This document shows, in pieces, positions 1 to 10,668 of a stretch of 64,000 nt of DNA. A model generated the notes under the pieces. The model saw only the letters and a list, made by a program, of their open reading frames with translations, was not told the DNA's origin and ran no database searches. This DNA is from Peromyscus leucopus. Taxonomy: Eukaryota > Chordata > Mammalia > Rodentia > Cricetidae. The translations under genes and the position numbers were made by a program. Location: NCBI RefSeq assembly GCF_004664715.2, contig NC_051084.1, positions 62,919,334 through 62,983,333 on the forward strand, given 5' to 3'. The first letter of the stretch is position 1; each line of letters starts with the position of its first letter.

Positions 1-583
1 AAGACCGGAACCTGAGGCACTAAAATATCCTGGGAAAAGCTAGCCTCCTGCTAGATCTGGTTGAGACTGGAACTGGTACATTAGATATCTCAGTAGAGAG
101 TCTGTTCCCATGACACTTGGAACCCAAATGCCAAGAGCCCAGAAAAGTGTTGGACCCGCTTAGACCAACGAAAGCTGGTGCTGCCCCAACTGAACCTGGT
201 GAGTTAGAAGTCAGAGCTGCAGGAGGTTATGGACTCCCTCCTTGACACACGACGTTGCACACAAGTGAAGTGAGGCCAAAGAACACTGGGCCTGGAAAAG
301 AGGTGTCCCGGAGAAGCAAAAAGCGAGCAGGGATCCTTGAGCTCACTGGGTGGTAAGACCAGGAAAGAAAAACACCCCTCCACACTTCTCTAGGTTGCGT
401 GAACATTTAATTACTACACTTAAGAACTGGACTCGGGAAGGAGACATGGAGGAAAGATCATGAGGAAGTCTGGGTGACCTACTGTTGGTACTCAGAGCCT
501 CTGAATCACAGTTTCATGGAAAGTTATGTGAGGGGCAAGAGAGGCAGTGCAGAAACAAAGCCCTTACACCCCAAATGCAGGAC
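1..583. other. unassigned sequence, no gene seen
   Basis: Moderately GC-balanced sequence with scattered CpGs and no SINE or LINE signature that I recognise. It could be an old LTR or LINE 5' region, but nothing in it is decisive. The short open frame that starts in it at 474 runs into the duplicated 89-bp unit and shows no protein family signature. Confidence 0.4.
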
Positions 584-672
584 ACTGTCAATGTGTAGGT
601 GTTGCCTTGAACTACAACCTCCGCGTGACATGCTACCTCAAACAATGGCTCCCCCAAAGACTTCCATGTTCT
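584..672 (+). repeat. 89-bp duplicated segment, copy 1
   Basis: Nearly identical to 994-1083, in the same orientation, 410 bp apart. The two copies differ only around 631-637, where copy 2 has one extra base and a few substitutions. The shared unit begins at ACTGTCAATGTGTAGG and ends at CTTCCATGTTCT. It keeps a CpG-containing core (CCTCCGCGTGACATG) in both copies. Sequence on either side of the copies is unrelated, so this is a bounded segmental duplication or two copies of an unrecognised short repeat. Confidence 0.9.
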
Positions 673-769
673 TTGAATCCTCAGAACCTGTACTAAACCC
701 TAGGTAGGTTAGCTTCTGTCTGTCATTCTAGGACTTCTTCAGTGAGATAGGAGAATACTTGGAAGCTTG

Positions 770-940
770 AGGTCTAGCTATCCCATGTGCCCTACAAAAG
801 AGAAAACCTTTCTCAAAGACTGTGGAGTGTTGGGAATGACACCTGGAACTGTCCTCTGACCTCCAGGTACATGCCAGTGCTAGGACAAGTGTCCACGGGC
901 CCCCGGAACACACATGCGCACACACAACATAAGGTTTACG
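770..940 (+). mobile_element. degraded SINE 3' part (B4-like)
   Basis: The phrases CTTTCTCAAAGACTG, GTCCTCTGACCTCCAGGTAC and a CA-rich end near 910-938 resemble the 3' half and tail of a B4 or B1-ID SINE. It lies between the two copies of the 89-bp duplication. The match is weak and the 5' half is not recognisable. Confidence 0.35.
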
Positions 941-993
941 TTAAAAGTAAAGGAAGTGCATAGTATAGCAGACACAGTGACTGATGAAGACAT

Positions 994-1083
994 ACTGTCA
1001 ATGTGTAGGTGTTGCCTTGAACTACAACCTCCGCGTGACATGCTACCTCACAACAACAGCTCCCCCAAAGACTTCCATGTTCT
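994..1083 (+). repeat. 90-bp duplicated segment, copy 2
   Basis: Second copy of the unit at 584-672, same orientation. Identity is high over the whole length, with differences clustered at 1051-1058. After the unit the sequence diverges at once (GATTTCTGAAATC here, TTGAATCCTCAG after copy 1). The sharp edges argue for a recent event or for conservation of the unit. Confidence 0.9.
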
Positions 1084-2719
1084 GATTTCTGAAATCATAT
1101 CGATGGCTGAAAGTTAGTTGGTTCGGTGAGACCACAACAATAAGACAAGAACCACTGCCATTTCCTGCAGGGACACTGTGCCAGATGCCTCTCGGGTTTC
1201 CATCTCATTCCTGCCTCCCACTCAAACAAGCAATGAACTGGCCCTCCTTGAGAAAATGAGTAATCATCACAAATTGCCCAGGGACAGAGATTGACATAAA
1301 CTAAGACTTTTAGCCCAGTGGTCTTCATACATTCCATATGATGTGTTCTGAAGGACTGTAAAAAAATAATAAAATAAATGTGACAGAGCTCTCCAAACTG
1401 TTGGTAAGCCTGAAGACGTCTAGGCAGAGGCTGAAACCCAGCCAAAGGGTAGGATGGGCATGAGCAGAAGTCCAGGAAAGAAAAATGGGCTCTCTGGGCA
1501 GTACTTCAGTACGTGAAGCAATCAGAGACATCCTTAGACAGAAACATGGCAACTTCTACCAGCTGGCGCTCTGCAAGATACTTCCATGATCTCCTGGTGG
1601 ATATTATGTGTTCTTGGCCTGTAGATGACAACTTTAAAATGCCTTTGTCTTTTTAAGTTGTTTTATCTTACATGGCAGTCTCACCTAATTAAATCATATT
1701 CGGTTTGAGATTATATGGAAACAGCTATATTAAAAAAAAGAAAGAAAGACCTCAGGGTAAACAGGTTCTTCTGGATGAAAAATCAAATTTCGCTACCAAT
1801 AAACTCAATTCATTGAAAAATGGAAACCAGAAACCAGATGCCCTGGTTACATGGCATGTATGCTAATGTGCCAAACATATCTGATGCATTAGCACAAAAT
1901 GTTTGGCATATTTCAGATGCAAAACCATGTCTTGGAAGTAAATCGGCAGAAATCAAAGAAATAACTGGCAAATGGTCATTGTCAGTCTTGCAATCTATCC
2001 TCAAAAGCACGAGGTCCATCAGATCTTTAAGTAATAAGCTAGCCATAAGAAAAACAAAGCCACCAATCGTAGATGCCCTTCATTTCGAGAGGTCCAGCCA
2101 TTTCGATGGGTCTCTTGTGCTCTCATCTCTAAGAGGTAGAAAACAGGGAAATCAAGAGAGGACAAGAAGGAATCTGAAAAGAGACATGAGGAAAGGATGC
2201 GGTACATGGGGATATTTTTTTGCTTCCAGCGATGGATGAATTCTACACTTTCTCCTAACAACCTTGACCTGCTTTTCCTGGCTCAGCAGTAGCAGCTGTG
2301 CCACATCAGCTTAGCATCTGCTTATCACTCTCGCTGTGCAAACCTGACTCCTGCCCCCAGCGTCCTTGGCACTCAGGACCCCATAGTGGCCAGGTTGACT
2401 GAGCAGCCTGCAGAACATGAAAAACAATTCGTTCTTAGGGGAAAGTGCCCAGGACCAAGGATGGAGACCCGACCAGAACGTGATCTCTTCATTGTTCAAT
2501 GATCACAAGGGGAAAGAATAAATTGTCAGGCGGCTCTTGGAGCAGGTTGTTCTCCAGTTGCAGAATTAATGAGTTTTTGAATCTTAAAATGATTCATACT
2601 ACCACATACCTCAATAAATATGTGATGGTCTGTCAATTCTCTGAGGGCTTCACTGCCCTCATAGTTCTGCATGATATTCATGTATTCCAAACCCCAAATC
2701 AGCAATAAGAACTATGAGA
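1084..2719. other. repeat-poor interval with a chance-length open frame
   Basis: No interspersed repeat recognised. A 139-codon open frame (1820-2239, plus strand) covers the interlocked inverted repeat at 1861-1918. Its translation has no domain, signal peptide or transmembrane pattern that I recognise, and the reverse strand is open too. I do not call it a gene. Around 1735-1747 there is a short A-rich run. Confidence 0.5.
1861..1918. repeat. interlocked inverted repeats (A-B-C-A'-B'-C')
   Basis: Three perfect inverted pairs are interleaved. TGCTAATG (1861-1868) pairs with CATTAGCA (1887-1894). TGCCAAACAT (1869-1878) pairs with ATGTTTGGCA (1899-1908). ATCTGA (1879-1884) pairs with TCAGAT (1913-1918). 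The arms keep the same order on both sides instead of the reversed order of a simple hairpin, so the pairings cross like a pseudoknot. No known element was recognised. Confidence 0.85.
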
Positions 2720-2888
2720 CTCCAGAGCAGAAGCATAGAGGCTTTGCATTTGTCTCTCTATGGTTCAAATTCTGGCTCTGAAATGAACTTGCCATGCAAC
2801 CTTGAGTAAGGTATTCAGACCAAATACTGTCCTTGGGTTCTTGGGGAAATTAAATGATGTAATAAATTGAAAGTCATTGAGCTAACCC
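2720..2888 (+). mobile_element. MIR SINE
   Basis: Matches the MIR body in order: GGTTCAAATTCTGGCTCTG near 2763, then CAACCTTGAGTAAGGTATTC near 2798, then GAAATTAAATGATGTAATAA near 2846, with the expected spacing. This is an ancient mammal-wide tRNA-derived SINE, strongly diverged, and inactive. Confidence 0.75.
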
Positions 2889-2989
2889 AGGAATGGTGAT
2901 AAAGATCTGAGATAAACCTGCCTGCTCAGAAAGCTGAGGCAAAAGAATCATGAGCCCAGGCCAACATGGGTAACTTAGTGAGACCCTTA
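2889..2989 (+). mobile_element. old B1-like SINE
   Basis: A diverged 7SL-derived monomer. It shows CAGAAAGCTGAGGCAAAAG followed by ATCATGAGCCCAGGCCAAC and AGTGAGACCC, the usual order in B1 and proto-B1 copies. It directly abuts the MIR. Confidence 0.5.
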
Positions 2990-5309
2990 GTGGTAATGGC
3001 TAGTTGTGTATTTGTAAAGGAGGCTCACACACAAGAGTCCGTTGAGAGAAGAATACGGCCATGATCTTGCTAGGAGCGCAAGAGTCTCCAGTTAGAAATT
3101 CAACTGAAATTGCTTCCAAAGCTTGCTTTATAGACCTGGGTCTCATGTAGTTGTTGTGTGTTCCAAATTGGCATGGAAAGATTAATTTATGTTGGAGCCT
3201 GTTTCTGAGCAGAGAGAAGAAATGAGTTGGATGGAACCAATGCAGTGACAGAAGAAGGATGACCTGTATCCCACTGAGTTCTATCTTCTCTCCTTGTCCT
3301 TTATATTTATAAAACAACTTACCCAAAACAAGAGTATCGGAAGTGTTGAAAATGTATCCATGTGTGAACCACTCTAGTCAAAAGCAGCCACCATTTAGCC
3401 ATCTTCTCTTTCTCTTGAACTTTTCACAGGGGACAGAGAGTTTGATGGACTTTCAAAGATAGACCTGCCTGCCAATCACTGAATCATTTGACAAAATGCT
3501 GTGAACACACTTAAATGTCATTTTACAGATTTGGGAGACATAATGTCCCTTGAAATTATTTTAAAGTACAAAACAGAATAGCAAGTGTAATTATTGAAAA
3601 TGTTTGGCTTAAATACTCATTTAAAAAAATAGTCACCTGTCTATTTAAGACCCATTAGCTTCATGCCCATTGCGAACCCTTCACCAAAACTCAGTGTGCA
3701 TTGGTTTTTAAGTCAACACAAACAGTGCCACACTGTCCTGCTGCTTGCTTTTGTAACAGCTGTTGTTTTAGGTTCACACATGTTACCTCACACTCTTGCT
3801 TCTCAGTTTTCCATGTATTGTTACTCTACCTTACAACATTTTCCTGAATAGATTGGTTAGGCCATTTTTTACCTTACCAGTGAGCATACTCATGATTGCC
3901 AATAGGAAGACACCGAACCTTGTGGCTTTCTAGCCAATCCTCTTTCACTATGCCAGTTACTTTGAAACTGGCATTATCTGTAATAAAGTTCAAAAATCAG
4001 CAAAATGAGCCTTTAAAACCAGCCCTCTCCGTGCACCTCACTGTGTATAAGAAATGCACACTGGAGGCATGGGCAGGGGTCCTGTGTGTGTGCTAACCTC
4101 CCGCCCAGAGTGGCTCCTGAGGCAGCTTCACAGAGTTTGTCCTCAGTGGTCACTGTTCTGGGAGCCAGTGCCCCAGAGCAGCTGCACTGTGTGGGCAGTC
4201 AAGTATTTAAATATGGGGACCAACTGGCTCATAGCATCTTGGTCAGTAAGATCTCTTTTTATGATGCCACCTATGCAAGGTTGTGTCGTGGCAAAAGGCA
4301 ACTGGAAAAATCAGTCTGGAGTCTAGAGTCCAGAGAGGAAATTAGCAAGTGTCTCCTGAACTCAGCAGAGTGAATTTCAAGGACATGGACTTCCCATACT
4401 GTAAAGGAAAGCATAACTGTTGGAGCCAAATAGCAGGAGCAGGGAACAGGCAGCCAGGAAGGAGGAGGCCTCGTACAGAAGGGAAGAGAGGACACAGACA
4501 CTTGACGGCTCAGATCCGGACAGTGAGACAATAAATAAATAAACAAGGTTTTCGTTTTGGTTGTTTGCTTGATTTGCTTCAGCTCAATCCTACACATTCA
4601 AGAAGAAACAAGGATCGAGACTAGATACGTTCTCAAGAACACAGGAAAAGCACAAACAGCAGGCAGACTGAATAAGCCTGAAGCTCAAGGAGAATACCAA
4701 ACAGTCTATGGTATCACAAAATTTAAAAAGAAAAAATAGCTTAATTGTAGATAGAAAACTAAGATTCGGGATCAAAAGTGGCACATGGCATCCAAATACA
4801 GACAGGAATGGCGTTGATACTTAACAACAAATAAGTATTGGGCTTGGAGAGTCTGTACTAGAAGAGTAAGAAAATAGGACAATCTTATGAATGCATGACA
4901 AATTATAGATCAAACATGCTTTGGAAACAGAAGGTAAACCTGACCTGCCCTACCAGAGAAATGACATCAAATTCTTACAATTTACAGTCTCTAGCAATCC
5001 AAAAGCCAGTGCTTTTTAAGAATAAATATGTTTTTTTTCTTTCTAATCAAGAGAATTTACTTCCTCTATGTTTATTTATTCCCTACCAACCTTTAAAAGG
5101 TTACATGGAAAATAAGAGGTTCCCATATAATAAAGTGCATAAAACATAATGCCATTCAATGCATTATTTAATGCACAGTTATGAATGCTCATCTATATTC
5201 CATATCAGAATGTCTCTCCATGTATTTTCTACATTATATAATATAGAAGAGATATATTTTTAAGAGGAAGTGAACACTATGAAAAGAATTTCCCATTACA
5301 TACATACAC

Positions 5310-5311
<2 letters not shown>
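2990..5311. other. mostly unassigned interval
   Basis: No clear interspersed repeat in 2.3 kb. The part at 4060-4200 is GC-richer than its surroundings. A short A-rich run (AATAAATAAATAAAC) is at 4531-4545. A 7-bp inverted repeat (TGCATTA-TT-TAATGCA) lies near 5159-5174. The overlapping short open frames here show no family signature. Confidence 0.5.

Positions 5312-5356
<45 letters not shown>
5312..5356 (+). repeat. (TG)n microsatellite
   Basis: Uninterrupted TG dinucleotide run of about 45 bp just upstream of a B3 SINE. Confidence 0.98.
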
Positions 5357-5358
<2 letters not shown>

Positions 5359-5426
5359 AAAATTTTATTCATGAGTCTTAATAAATGATGCAGATAGCGA
5401 GAAAAGATTTTCAAAACAGTGTTTTC

Positions 5427-5587
5427 TGGACAGATAGTTGAGAGATTAAGAGCACTTGCTGCTCTTTCAGAGGACCTGAGATTGGTTCCCAAGACCCTCA
5501 TTGGTCAGCTCACACCTGTGATTCTAGTTCCAAGGGCTCTGACACTTTCTTCTAGCCTCTACTGACACCCACATACACCCCACACAT

Positions 5588-5631
<44 letters not shown>

Positions 5632-5657
5632 ATATATAAATAAGAATAAAAATAAAT
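5427..5657 (+). mobile_element. B3/B2-class SINE with expanded (CA)n
   Basis: tRNA-derived SINE. The head reads GAGAGATTAAGAGCACTTGC then TGCTCTTTCAGAGGACCTGA. The middle has CAGCTCACACCTGTGATTCT and CACTTTCTTCTAGCCTCTAC. A (CA)n tract at about 5591-5629 replaces the usual CA-rich 3' segment, followed by an AAATAA-type tail. The CA tract most likely grew from the element's own tail. Confidence 0.85.
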
Positions 5658-6267
5658 CCCTGTTGAAGTTATTCTCCAGGATTCATAAGGTTATTATGGT
5701 GAGACTTCAGTCATCCTTGTTGTTCCATGAACATCAAATGAATGTCCATATCTAACCATAACATATAATGCAGTTGCTACTTTACTACTTGGGTTGATCT
5801 GTTGAATTCCTACTCTTCTGCTTCTGTTTATAATGCTAGGGTTTTTTTAATGATGGTATGAATAAAGTAGCAAAGGCGCAATGCACTTCAAATTTCCATT
5901 AACTCTCTCGATATGTTTCTTTAGTAAGAGGCATATTGCTGTAAAATACATATGATGTAATAGGCATGTGATATAAGGCCAGGAAAACATAATCTTCAAA
6001 ACTGAGCACAGAATATACAAATGATCTCCCTCTGTGGTTATTCCCGTTGGTCTTTCTAACGATCATCATTGCAAAGGACTTTGCTGCCCCAGTATGAGTT
6101 CAGTCTAGAAAAATAAATTAAGCATCCCTTATGGGTATTTTGCATTCATTACATCAGAAGTCTGAAAAAAAATAGTACATAAAAAGTCCGAGGCTAAAAC
6201 TTTGAGAATTACATATTGGAAACTTTGAATTTCTATGGTGTAAAATGAAAGATCATATGTAACGCAA
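5658..6267. other. unassigned AT-rich interval
   Basis: No repeat or gene signal recognised. Short open frames on the minus strand near its right end overlap the following repeat and show no family signature. Confidence 0.5.
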
Positions 6268-6577
6268 ATCCTAATTGATCTTAATAATAAAAACCCAGAG
6301 CCCAGATATTGTGGTAAATGCTGAAAGATCAGAGAAGAGCAAACAACAGCCACCTCTTGCTTTGTCAACTCCTTAGCCTGAAAGGGGCCAAGCTCCTATC
6401 TCCACCCTGCATTATCACTTCCTCTCTCCATCCAGCCATATCATTTCCTGTTTCCTCCTCCCAAGTGTTGGGATTAAAGGTGTATGCCACCACTGCCTGG
6501 CCTTTAGTGACTAGCTCTGAACTCTGATCTCCAGGCAAGCTTTATTTCTTAGAGCACAAACAAAATATCACCACAGT
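6268..6577 (+). mobile_element. rodent medium-reiterated (RMER-like) repeat with internal B1-derived piece
   Basis: Starts at TTAATAATAAAAACCCAGAG and ends near AAAATATCACCACA, a pattern shared with a dispersed rodent LTR-like family. The centre contains CCAAGTGTTGGGATTAAAGG and CCACCACTGCCTGGC, which is the reverse complement of a B1 head. The same family's 5' part recurs at 25872-26041. Family name uncertain. Confidence 0.6.
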
Positions 6578-7206
6578 AGTGTCTTCAGTAATCATGCTGT
6601 GTTAATTCTTAAACTTTCTAATGTTCTTAAGAAATAAAAGGAGAATAAAGCACACCTTTTATAGGACAAGAGCATGGAATGTCTTCCAAAATGAGTGAAC
6701 AAAGGGAGAGAAACCTTACAAAAGTTAGAGAGATATCAGTATGTTACAGTTTAATGCAAAGAAAATGTTTATTAGAAGAAGATCAGGTGAGCCATATTTC
6801 AAATAAAATCGGTTTTCCAGACTATGGCACAATTAATGAAACAAAGTAGACAGGAAACTCAGAGGCAAATAAAAGAATACATAGAAAAAAGGAATTGAGG
6901 AAAAAACATGTGAACAAAGTATATAGTAAAACAGAAGCTGAAGCTGACTGTAAAGACTCATCTAAATAAAGAAGGTAAATAATAAAACAAGAAGCCAATA
7001 ACTTTACAGAAAAGGGGGAAAAAGAGGAGTTCTGTCAGTGTAAATTCATCATTGATAATAAATACACCCCTCTGAGGTGGCATGTTGAGAAGAATAAAGT
7101 TATTGTTACTGTTTTAAGTGATAAACTAGAACACTCAATTCTCTGCTCAGTTTTGCTACAAACTTAAAATTTCAAAGAAAGTAAAGGTTAATAACTAAAT
7201 TTTTAT
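6578..7206. other. unassigned AT-rich interval
   Basis: A/T-rich sequence without recognised repeat heads, tails or coding features. Confidence 0.5.
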
Positions 7207-7480
7207 GGATCTATGGAGATAGCTCAGTAATAAATTGTTTGCTGTGCAGCATGAGAATCTGAGTTCGATCTCCAGCACTCATGTGAAAAGCCAGGCCCCA
7301 CGGCATGTGCTCTGCATCACAGTGCTGAGGTGGTAGGGATAGGCAGAGAACTGTGGCTCACACACCAAGACTCCACTTTTCTGTGCCCAGTGAGAGACCT
7401 TGTCCCATAAAACAAGATGGTTTGTAGATGAGATGGCTTAGTGGATAAAGGCAAAATGACAGGAACAGGATGCTGGCTGG
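7207..7480 (+). mobile_element. B4 SINE plus a second SINE head
   Basis: The B4 (ID-B1 fusion) head is seen as GAGATAGCTCAGTAATAAAT and CTGAGTTCGATCTCCAGCAC. The B1-like half ends with CAGTGAGAGACCTTGTCCC. At 7430-7480 another tRNA-SINE head, GATGAGATGGCTTAGTGG, follows directly, perhaps a truncated second insertion. Confidence 0.75.
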
Positions 7481-7489
7481 TCACAATGA

Positions 7490-7920
7490 ATCAAAAGTAA
7501 AGAAACAGAGTGTAAACAGGAAATAGAATGGATTAAAAAATGTCAAGGCTCTCCTCGAAACCCCCAGTGATCTCTGTCCTCCATCAGGGTTACACCTCTT
7601 AATATTTTCACAACCTTCCAAACTAATACCATCAGCTGGAGGCAAAGTATTTAAACTCATGAGCCTCTGGGAGATACACCAGACACAGTCAAACCACAAC
7701 ATCTCATTCCTTGCTTCTATAGACTCAGAGCCATCTCCTGATTCAAGATGCACGTAGTTCAACTTCCAAAGACTATATATAGTCTTTACAAATTCCAACA
7801 CTCAAAAGTCCAAAGTCTCTTCTGAGACTCAAGGCAATCTTTTAGCTGTGACCCCCTGTAAAGTCATAAAATTAAATACATATCATATCCAGTTGGATTC
7901 AACTCACCAAAACTGTGGAA
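7490..7920. mobile_element. ERVL-MaLR internal-like sequence
   Basis: Carries phrases I associate with MaLR internal regions: CAGACACAGTCAAACCAC, then CACTCAAAAGTCCAAAGTCT and TTCTGAGACTCAAGGCAATC, then TAGCTGTGACCCCCTGTAAA. No LTR boundary is recognised on either side, so it is a fragment. Orientation is uncertain. MaLR elements encode no envelope and this copy has no long open frame. Confidence 0.5.
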
Positions 7921-9080
7921 TGAGGTCCGACTAGACTATTTACAAAGAAGGCATGTGTGTGGTATGACCTTATTGAAAAGAAGGGTCTAGGAAGGGAGGA
8001 AAAAAACATGGTGTCAGGGAGTTTACAAACACAGACATCCTCTGCCTAAGTCAGAGAGGTGGCCTGAAGATTTATTGATAAAAAGAGGGGAAATACATCA
8101 AGAAAAATACCATAAGAAACTGAGCAGTAGAATTTGTTATAAATGTTCTTGCACTAGTGGTAGAAGAACACTAAAACGTTTATTTGTAGTATGTACAAAT
8201 AAATCTCATTTTTAAAATACCTGCAGATGCAATGAGAAATATTTCAAATGTATAAAACTCTACAAATATGTGCTAAAATGACTTCCATTCACCAAGTTGT
8301 AGCTCCAATTCCACTTGTGTGTTGCATTTTCAAACCCTTATGCATCAAAATCCAGGACTGTCATATTATTTAAGAAAACTCTGCTCCAACCTTCAGACTT
8401 TCTTTAAATATATTAACTGGCTATTTATGTTTCCGCCTAAGCTCTACTTCTTGTGAATTGCTGAGAAGGGAGGCATCACTTAGCCAAAGCAACAATTTCT
8501 AAGGAAATCATGGTAAAAGAAAGTTGAAGCAATCCAATTTGGGAGCTAAGTTGTTAAGTGAACCACCGCCACCGATGAAGGGTTAGCCATGAAATGAATT
8601 AGTAAAAAGGTTTTCCTGAGCATCGAAAACCATGAAGCTGGCAAAGGTTCCGTTTTAAAATACCGTGAGGCAAGCTGAGAGGAAAATCATTTGAACTGTG
8701 GCTTCAGGAGTGAAGCAAAAGTACCGCACGCAGAGCTGTATCCATGGCATTGCTGATCTGTATTCTCCCCCTAATCCACGCAGTGCAGTGAGAAAGAGAA
8801 TGTCAGGTCCACTTCGCTGTCGTCAGAACATGAGCATGGGGCTGCCTCTCAAAGACTGGTATCAACCTTCCGAGACCCATCTATGTCTACATAGAGACAG
8901 CAAAGAGTGAGCAAAACTTACACATAGGGCTTCCTCCCCTTACTTACATACAAACAAATGCTTATTTGGGAGAATGATTCTAGAATGATTTTCTGTGTCA
9001 ATACACCCATTGAGATGAGGCGGTCTTTCGTAAAGATAGTTTCATAAACGTGTATTTTTTCATTTCTTTTTTTTTTTATT
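7921..9080. other. repeat-poor interval with locally raised CpG content
   Basis: No interspersed repeat recognised. Between 8567 and 8871 I count 11 CpG dinucleotides, clearly more than in neighbouring unique sequence. A 70-codon frame (8698-8910) overlaps this stretch but shows no domain, and I see no splice-site arrangement that would define an exon. A T-rich run precedes the next element at about 9057-9079. Confidence 0.45.
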
Positions 9081-9290
9081 AGGGACATTGAGATCATGTT
9101 GGGAAAATGTACCGAGACGGCCAGCCAAACTAGTGGAAACGCATGAACTGTGGACCAATAGCTGAGGAGCCCCCATGGTACTGGACTAGTCCCTCTGTAT
9201 AGGCAAGACAGTTGTTTAGCTTGAACTGTTTAGGGTCCCAGACAGTGAGACCGGGACCTGTCCCTAGTGCATGAGCTGAATTCCAGATGA
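9081..9290 (+). mobile_element. LINE-1 3' UTR fragment
   Basis: Aligns by eye with the same segment of the L1 3' ends at 17666-18591 and 49713-50581. Shared phrases include CTAGTGGAAACGCATGAACT, GTGGACCAATAGCTGAGGAG and GGACCTGTCCCTAGTGCATG. Both ends of the 3' UTR are missing, and no poly(A) tail is seen. Confidence 0.85.
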
Positions 9291-9494
9291 GACATCACAG
9301 TCAAGTCTGATTTGAGTAGTAGTCACTGAAACCACATGTAGGTAAAATTCATAAAAATAATTTCTTCTGATATTGATCATATATTTTTATGGTTACTTCC
9401 CTTGTGAAAAAAAATGTAAAGCTATGCAATTGTTGCTAACAGACACCTAAGAATTTTTAATGTTCTGCTCACTATTATCTATAAACACTTTACA

Positions 9495-9665
9495 AAGAAT
9501 AATTCCAACAGCTCCAGCGTGATTAGAATTAGTTTATCCAATCCATGAGTTAAGACCTGAAGACAAGAGCTGTTACATAATCATTCCCAATCATATATCA
9601 AGTAATCAGTAAGCCTGAGATCTAAACCAATTCTGTTTGACTCTAAACTCAGAGCCCTTCATCTA
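9495..9665 (-). mobile_element. MIR SINE (reverse)
   Basis: Reads as the reverse complement of MIR: GAGTTAAGACCTGAAGACAA, then a diverged middle, then CTAAACCAATTCTGTTTGAC and CAGAGCCCTTCATC. Highly diverged. Confidence 0.6.
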
Positions 9666-9671
9666 TGATGA

Positions 9672-9930
9672 CAATTCTTTTTAAATTTATCTTTATTTTT
9701 ATATTATGTGCATGTTGGGGGTTATTATTTTTATATTATGTGCATGTTGGGGGTTATGTATGTGCACATGTATATAGGTGCCTGTGTAAACCAGGGGAGA
9801 ATGTCAGGCCTCCTGGCAGCTGAATTACATAAAGTTCTGAGAAGACCCATGTGGGTGCTAGGAACTGTACTCAGGTCCTCTGCAAGAGAAGTACATGTTT
9901 TTAACCACTGAGCTATCTCTCTAGTCTCCC
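9672..9930 (-). mobile_element. B3 SINE (reverse) with 32-bp internal tandem duplication
   Basis: The reverse head is clear: GTGGGTGCTAGGAACTGTAC, CAGGTCCTCTGCAAGAGAAG, then CCACTGAGCTATCTCTCTAG. At 9690-9753 the unit TTTTTATATTATGTGCATGT plus TGGGGG is present twice in tandem, about 32 bp per copy, a duplication inside the SINE tail region. Confidence 0.85.
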
Positions 9931-10021
9931 AAACAAATATTATTGTATTTTATATTAAAACTGATATAATTCTTATCTCTACTAGTTTGAAGAATAGTAG
10001 TATTGTGTAGTTTAGATCTTT

Positions 10022-10236
10022 TCTTTCAAATTTTGTTTATTGGTTATTTGTAACATGCACACACAGTGGACATGAATGGGAGGGGAGTGAATTAGTGCTA
10101 TGGCCTACATGTACAATCCTTTGCGAGTTAGTTCTCTTTTTCCATTAGGGGTTCTGGAAATCTAACTCACAATGGAATTCAGGTCATCAGGCTTATGTGG
10201 TAAGTACTCTTATGCACTGAGACATCTCACCAGCCC
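10022..10236 (-). mobile_element. B3-class SINE (reverse)
   Basis: Ends in the reverse SINE head: CAATGGAATTCAGGTCATCA, GGCTTATGTGGTAAGTACTC, then GCACTGAGACATCTCACCAG. The 3' part at 10022-10110 is diverged. Confidence 0.7.
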
Positions 10237-10433
10237 CTGGATCTGAACTCTTAGGAGTACCTGCATGTTGCCTAACACTTAGCTGTGTATCAAAAAGCTC
10301 AAGATGAAGCCCTCATTCTTGGCTGGAACACATTTTCCCCAAGGAACCAACACTGCCATAGAGATGTGTTGAAATGATACAGTGAATACTTGACAGGTTT
10401 AAGCATTGTCTTTGCCAAGATAGTTTATGAGAC

Positions 10434-10668
10434 CTTCCATGCTGGTCACTGTGAAAGCACTTTGCAGGGGTTATTTCATTTTATTTCAGCTTCACAACTC
10501 TTAAGAGGTTGGAATTAGCATGGTGACCCCTCAAGAGATAACAATTTTAATAGACAAGAGAGCACACAATGATTCACAAAGAACCATTTAGAAATTAGCC
10601 AAAAAAATGGAGGAGTTGATAGTTGAATCAGCAGTATGACCCCAGAGCCTCTGCACAGAGCAAGGCTA
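10434..10668 (-). mobile_element. MIR SINE (reverse)
   Basis: Long, nearly complete reverse MIR. Phrases in order are CACTGTGAAAGCACTTTGCA, TTATTTCATTTTATTTCAGC, TTCACAACTCTTAAGAGGTT and TGACCCCAGAGCCTCTGCAC. The spacing fits the consensus. Confidence 0.75.

Noticed and set aside
1820..2239. 139-codon open frame on the plus strand
   Set aside because: No recognisable domain or codon pattern, the opposite strand is open too, and part of it is the inverted-repeat cluster. Length is within chance for 64 kb of mammalian DNA.
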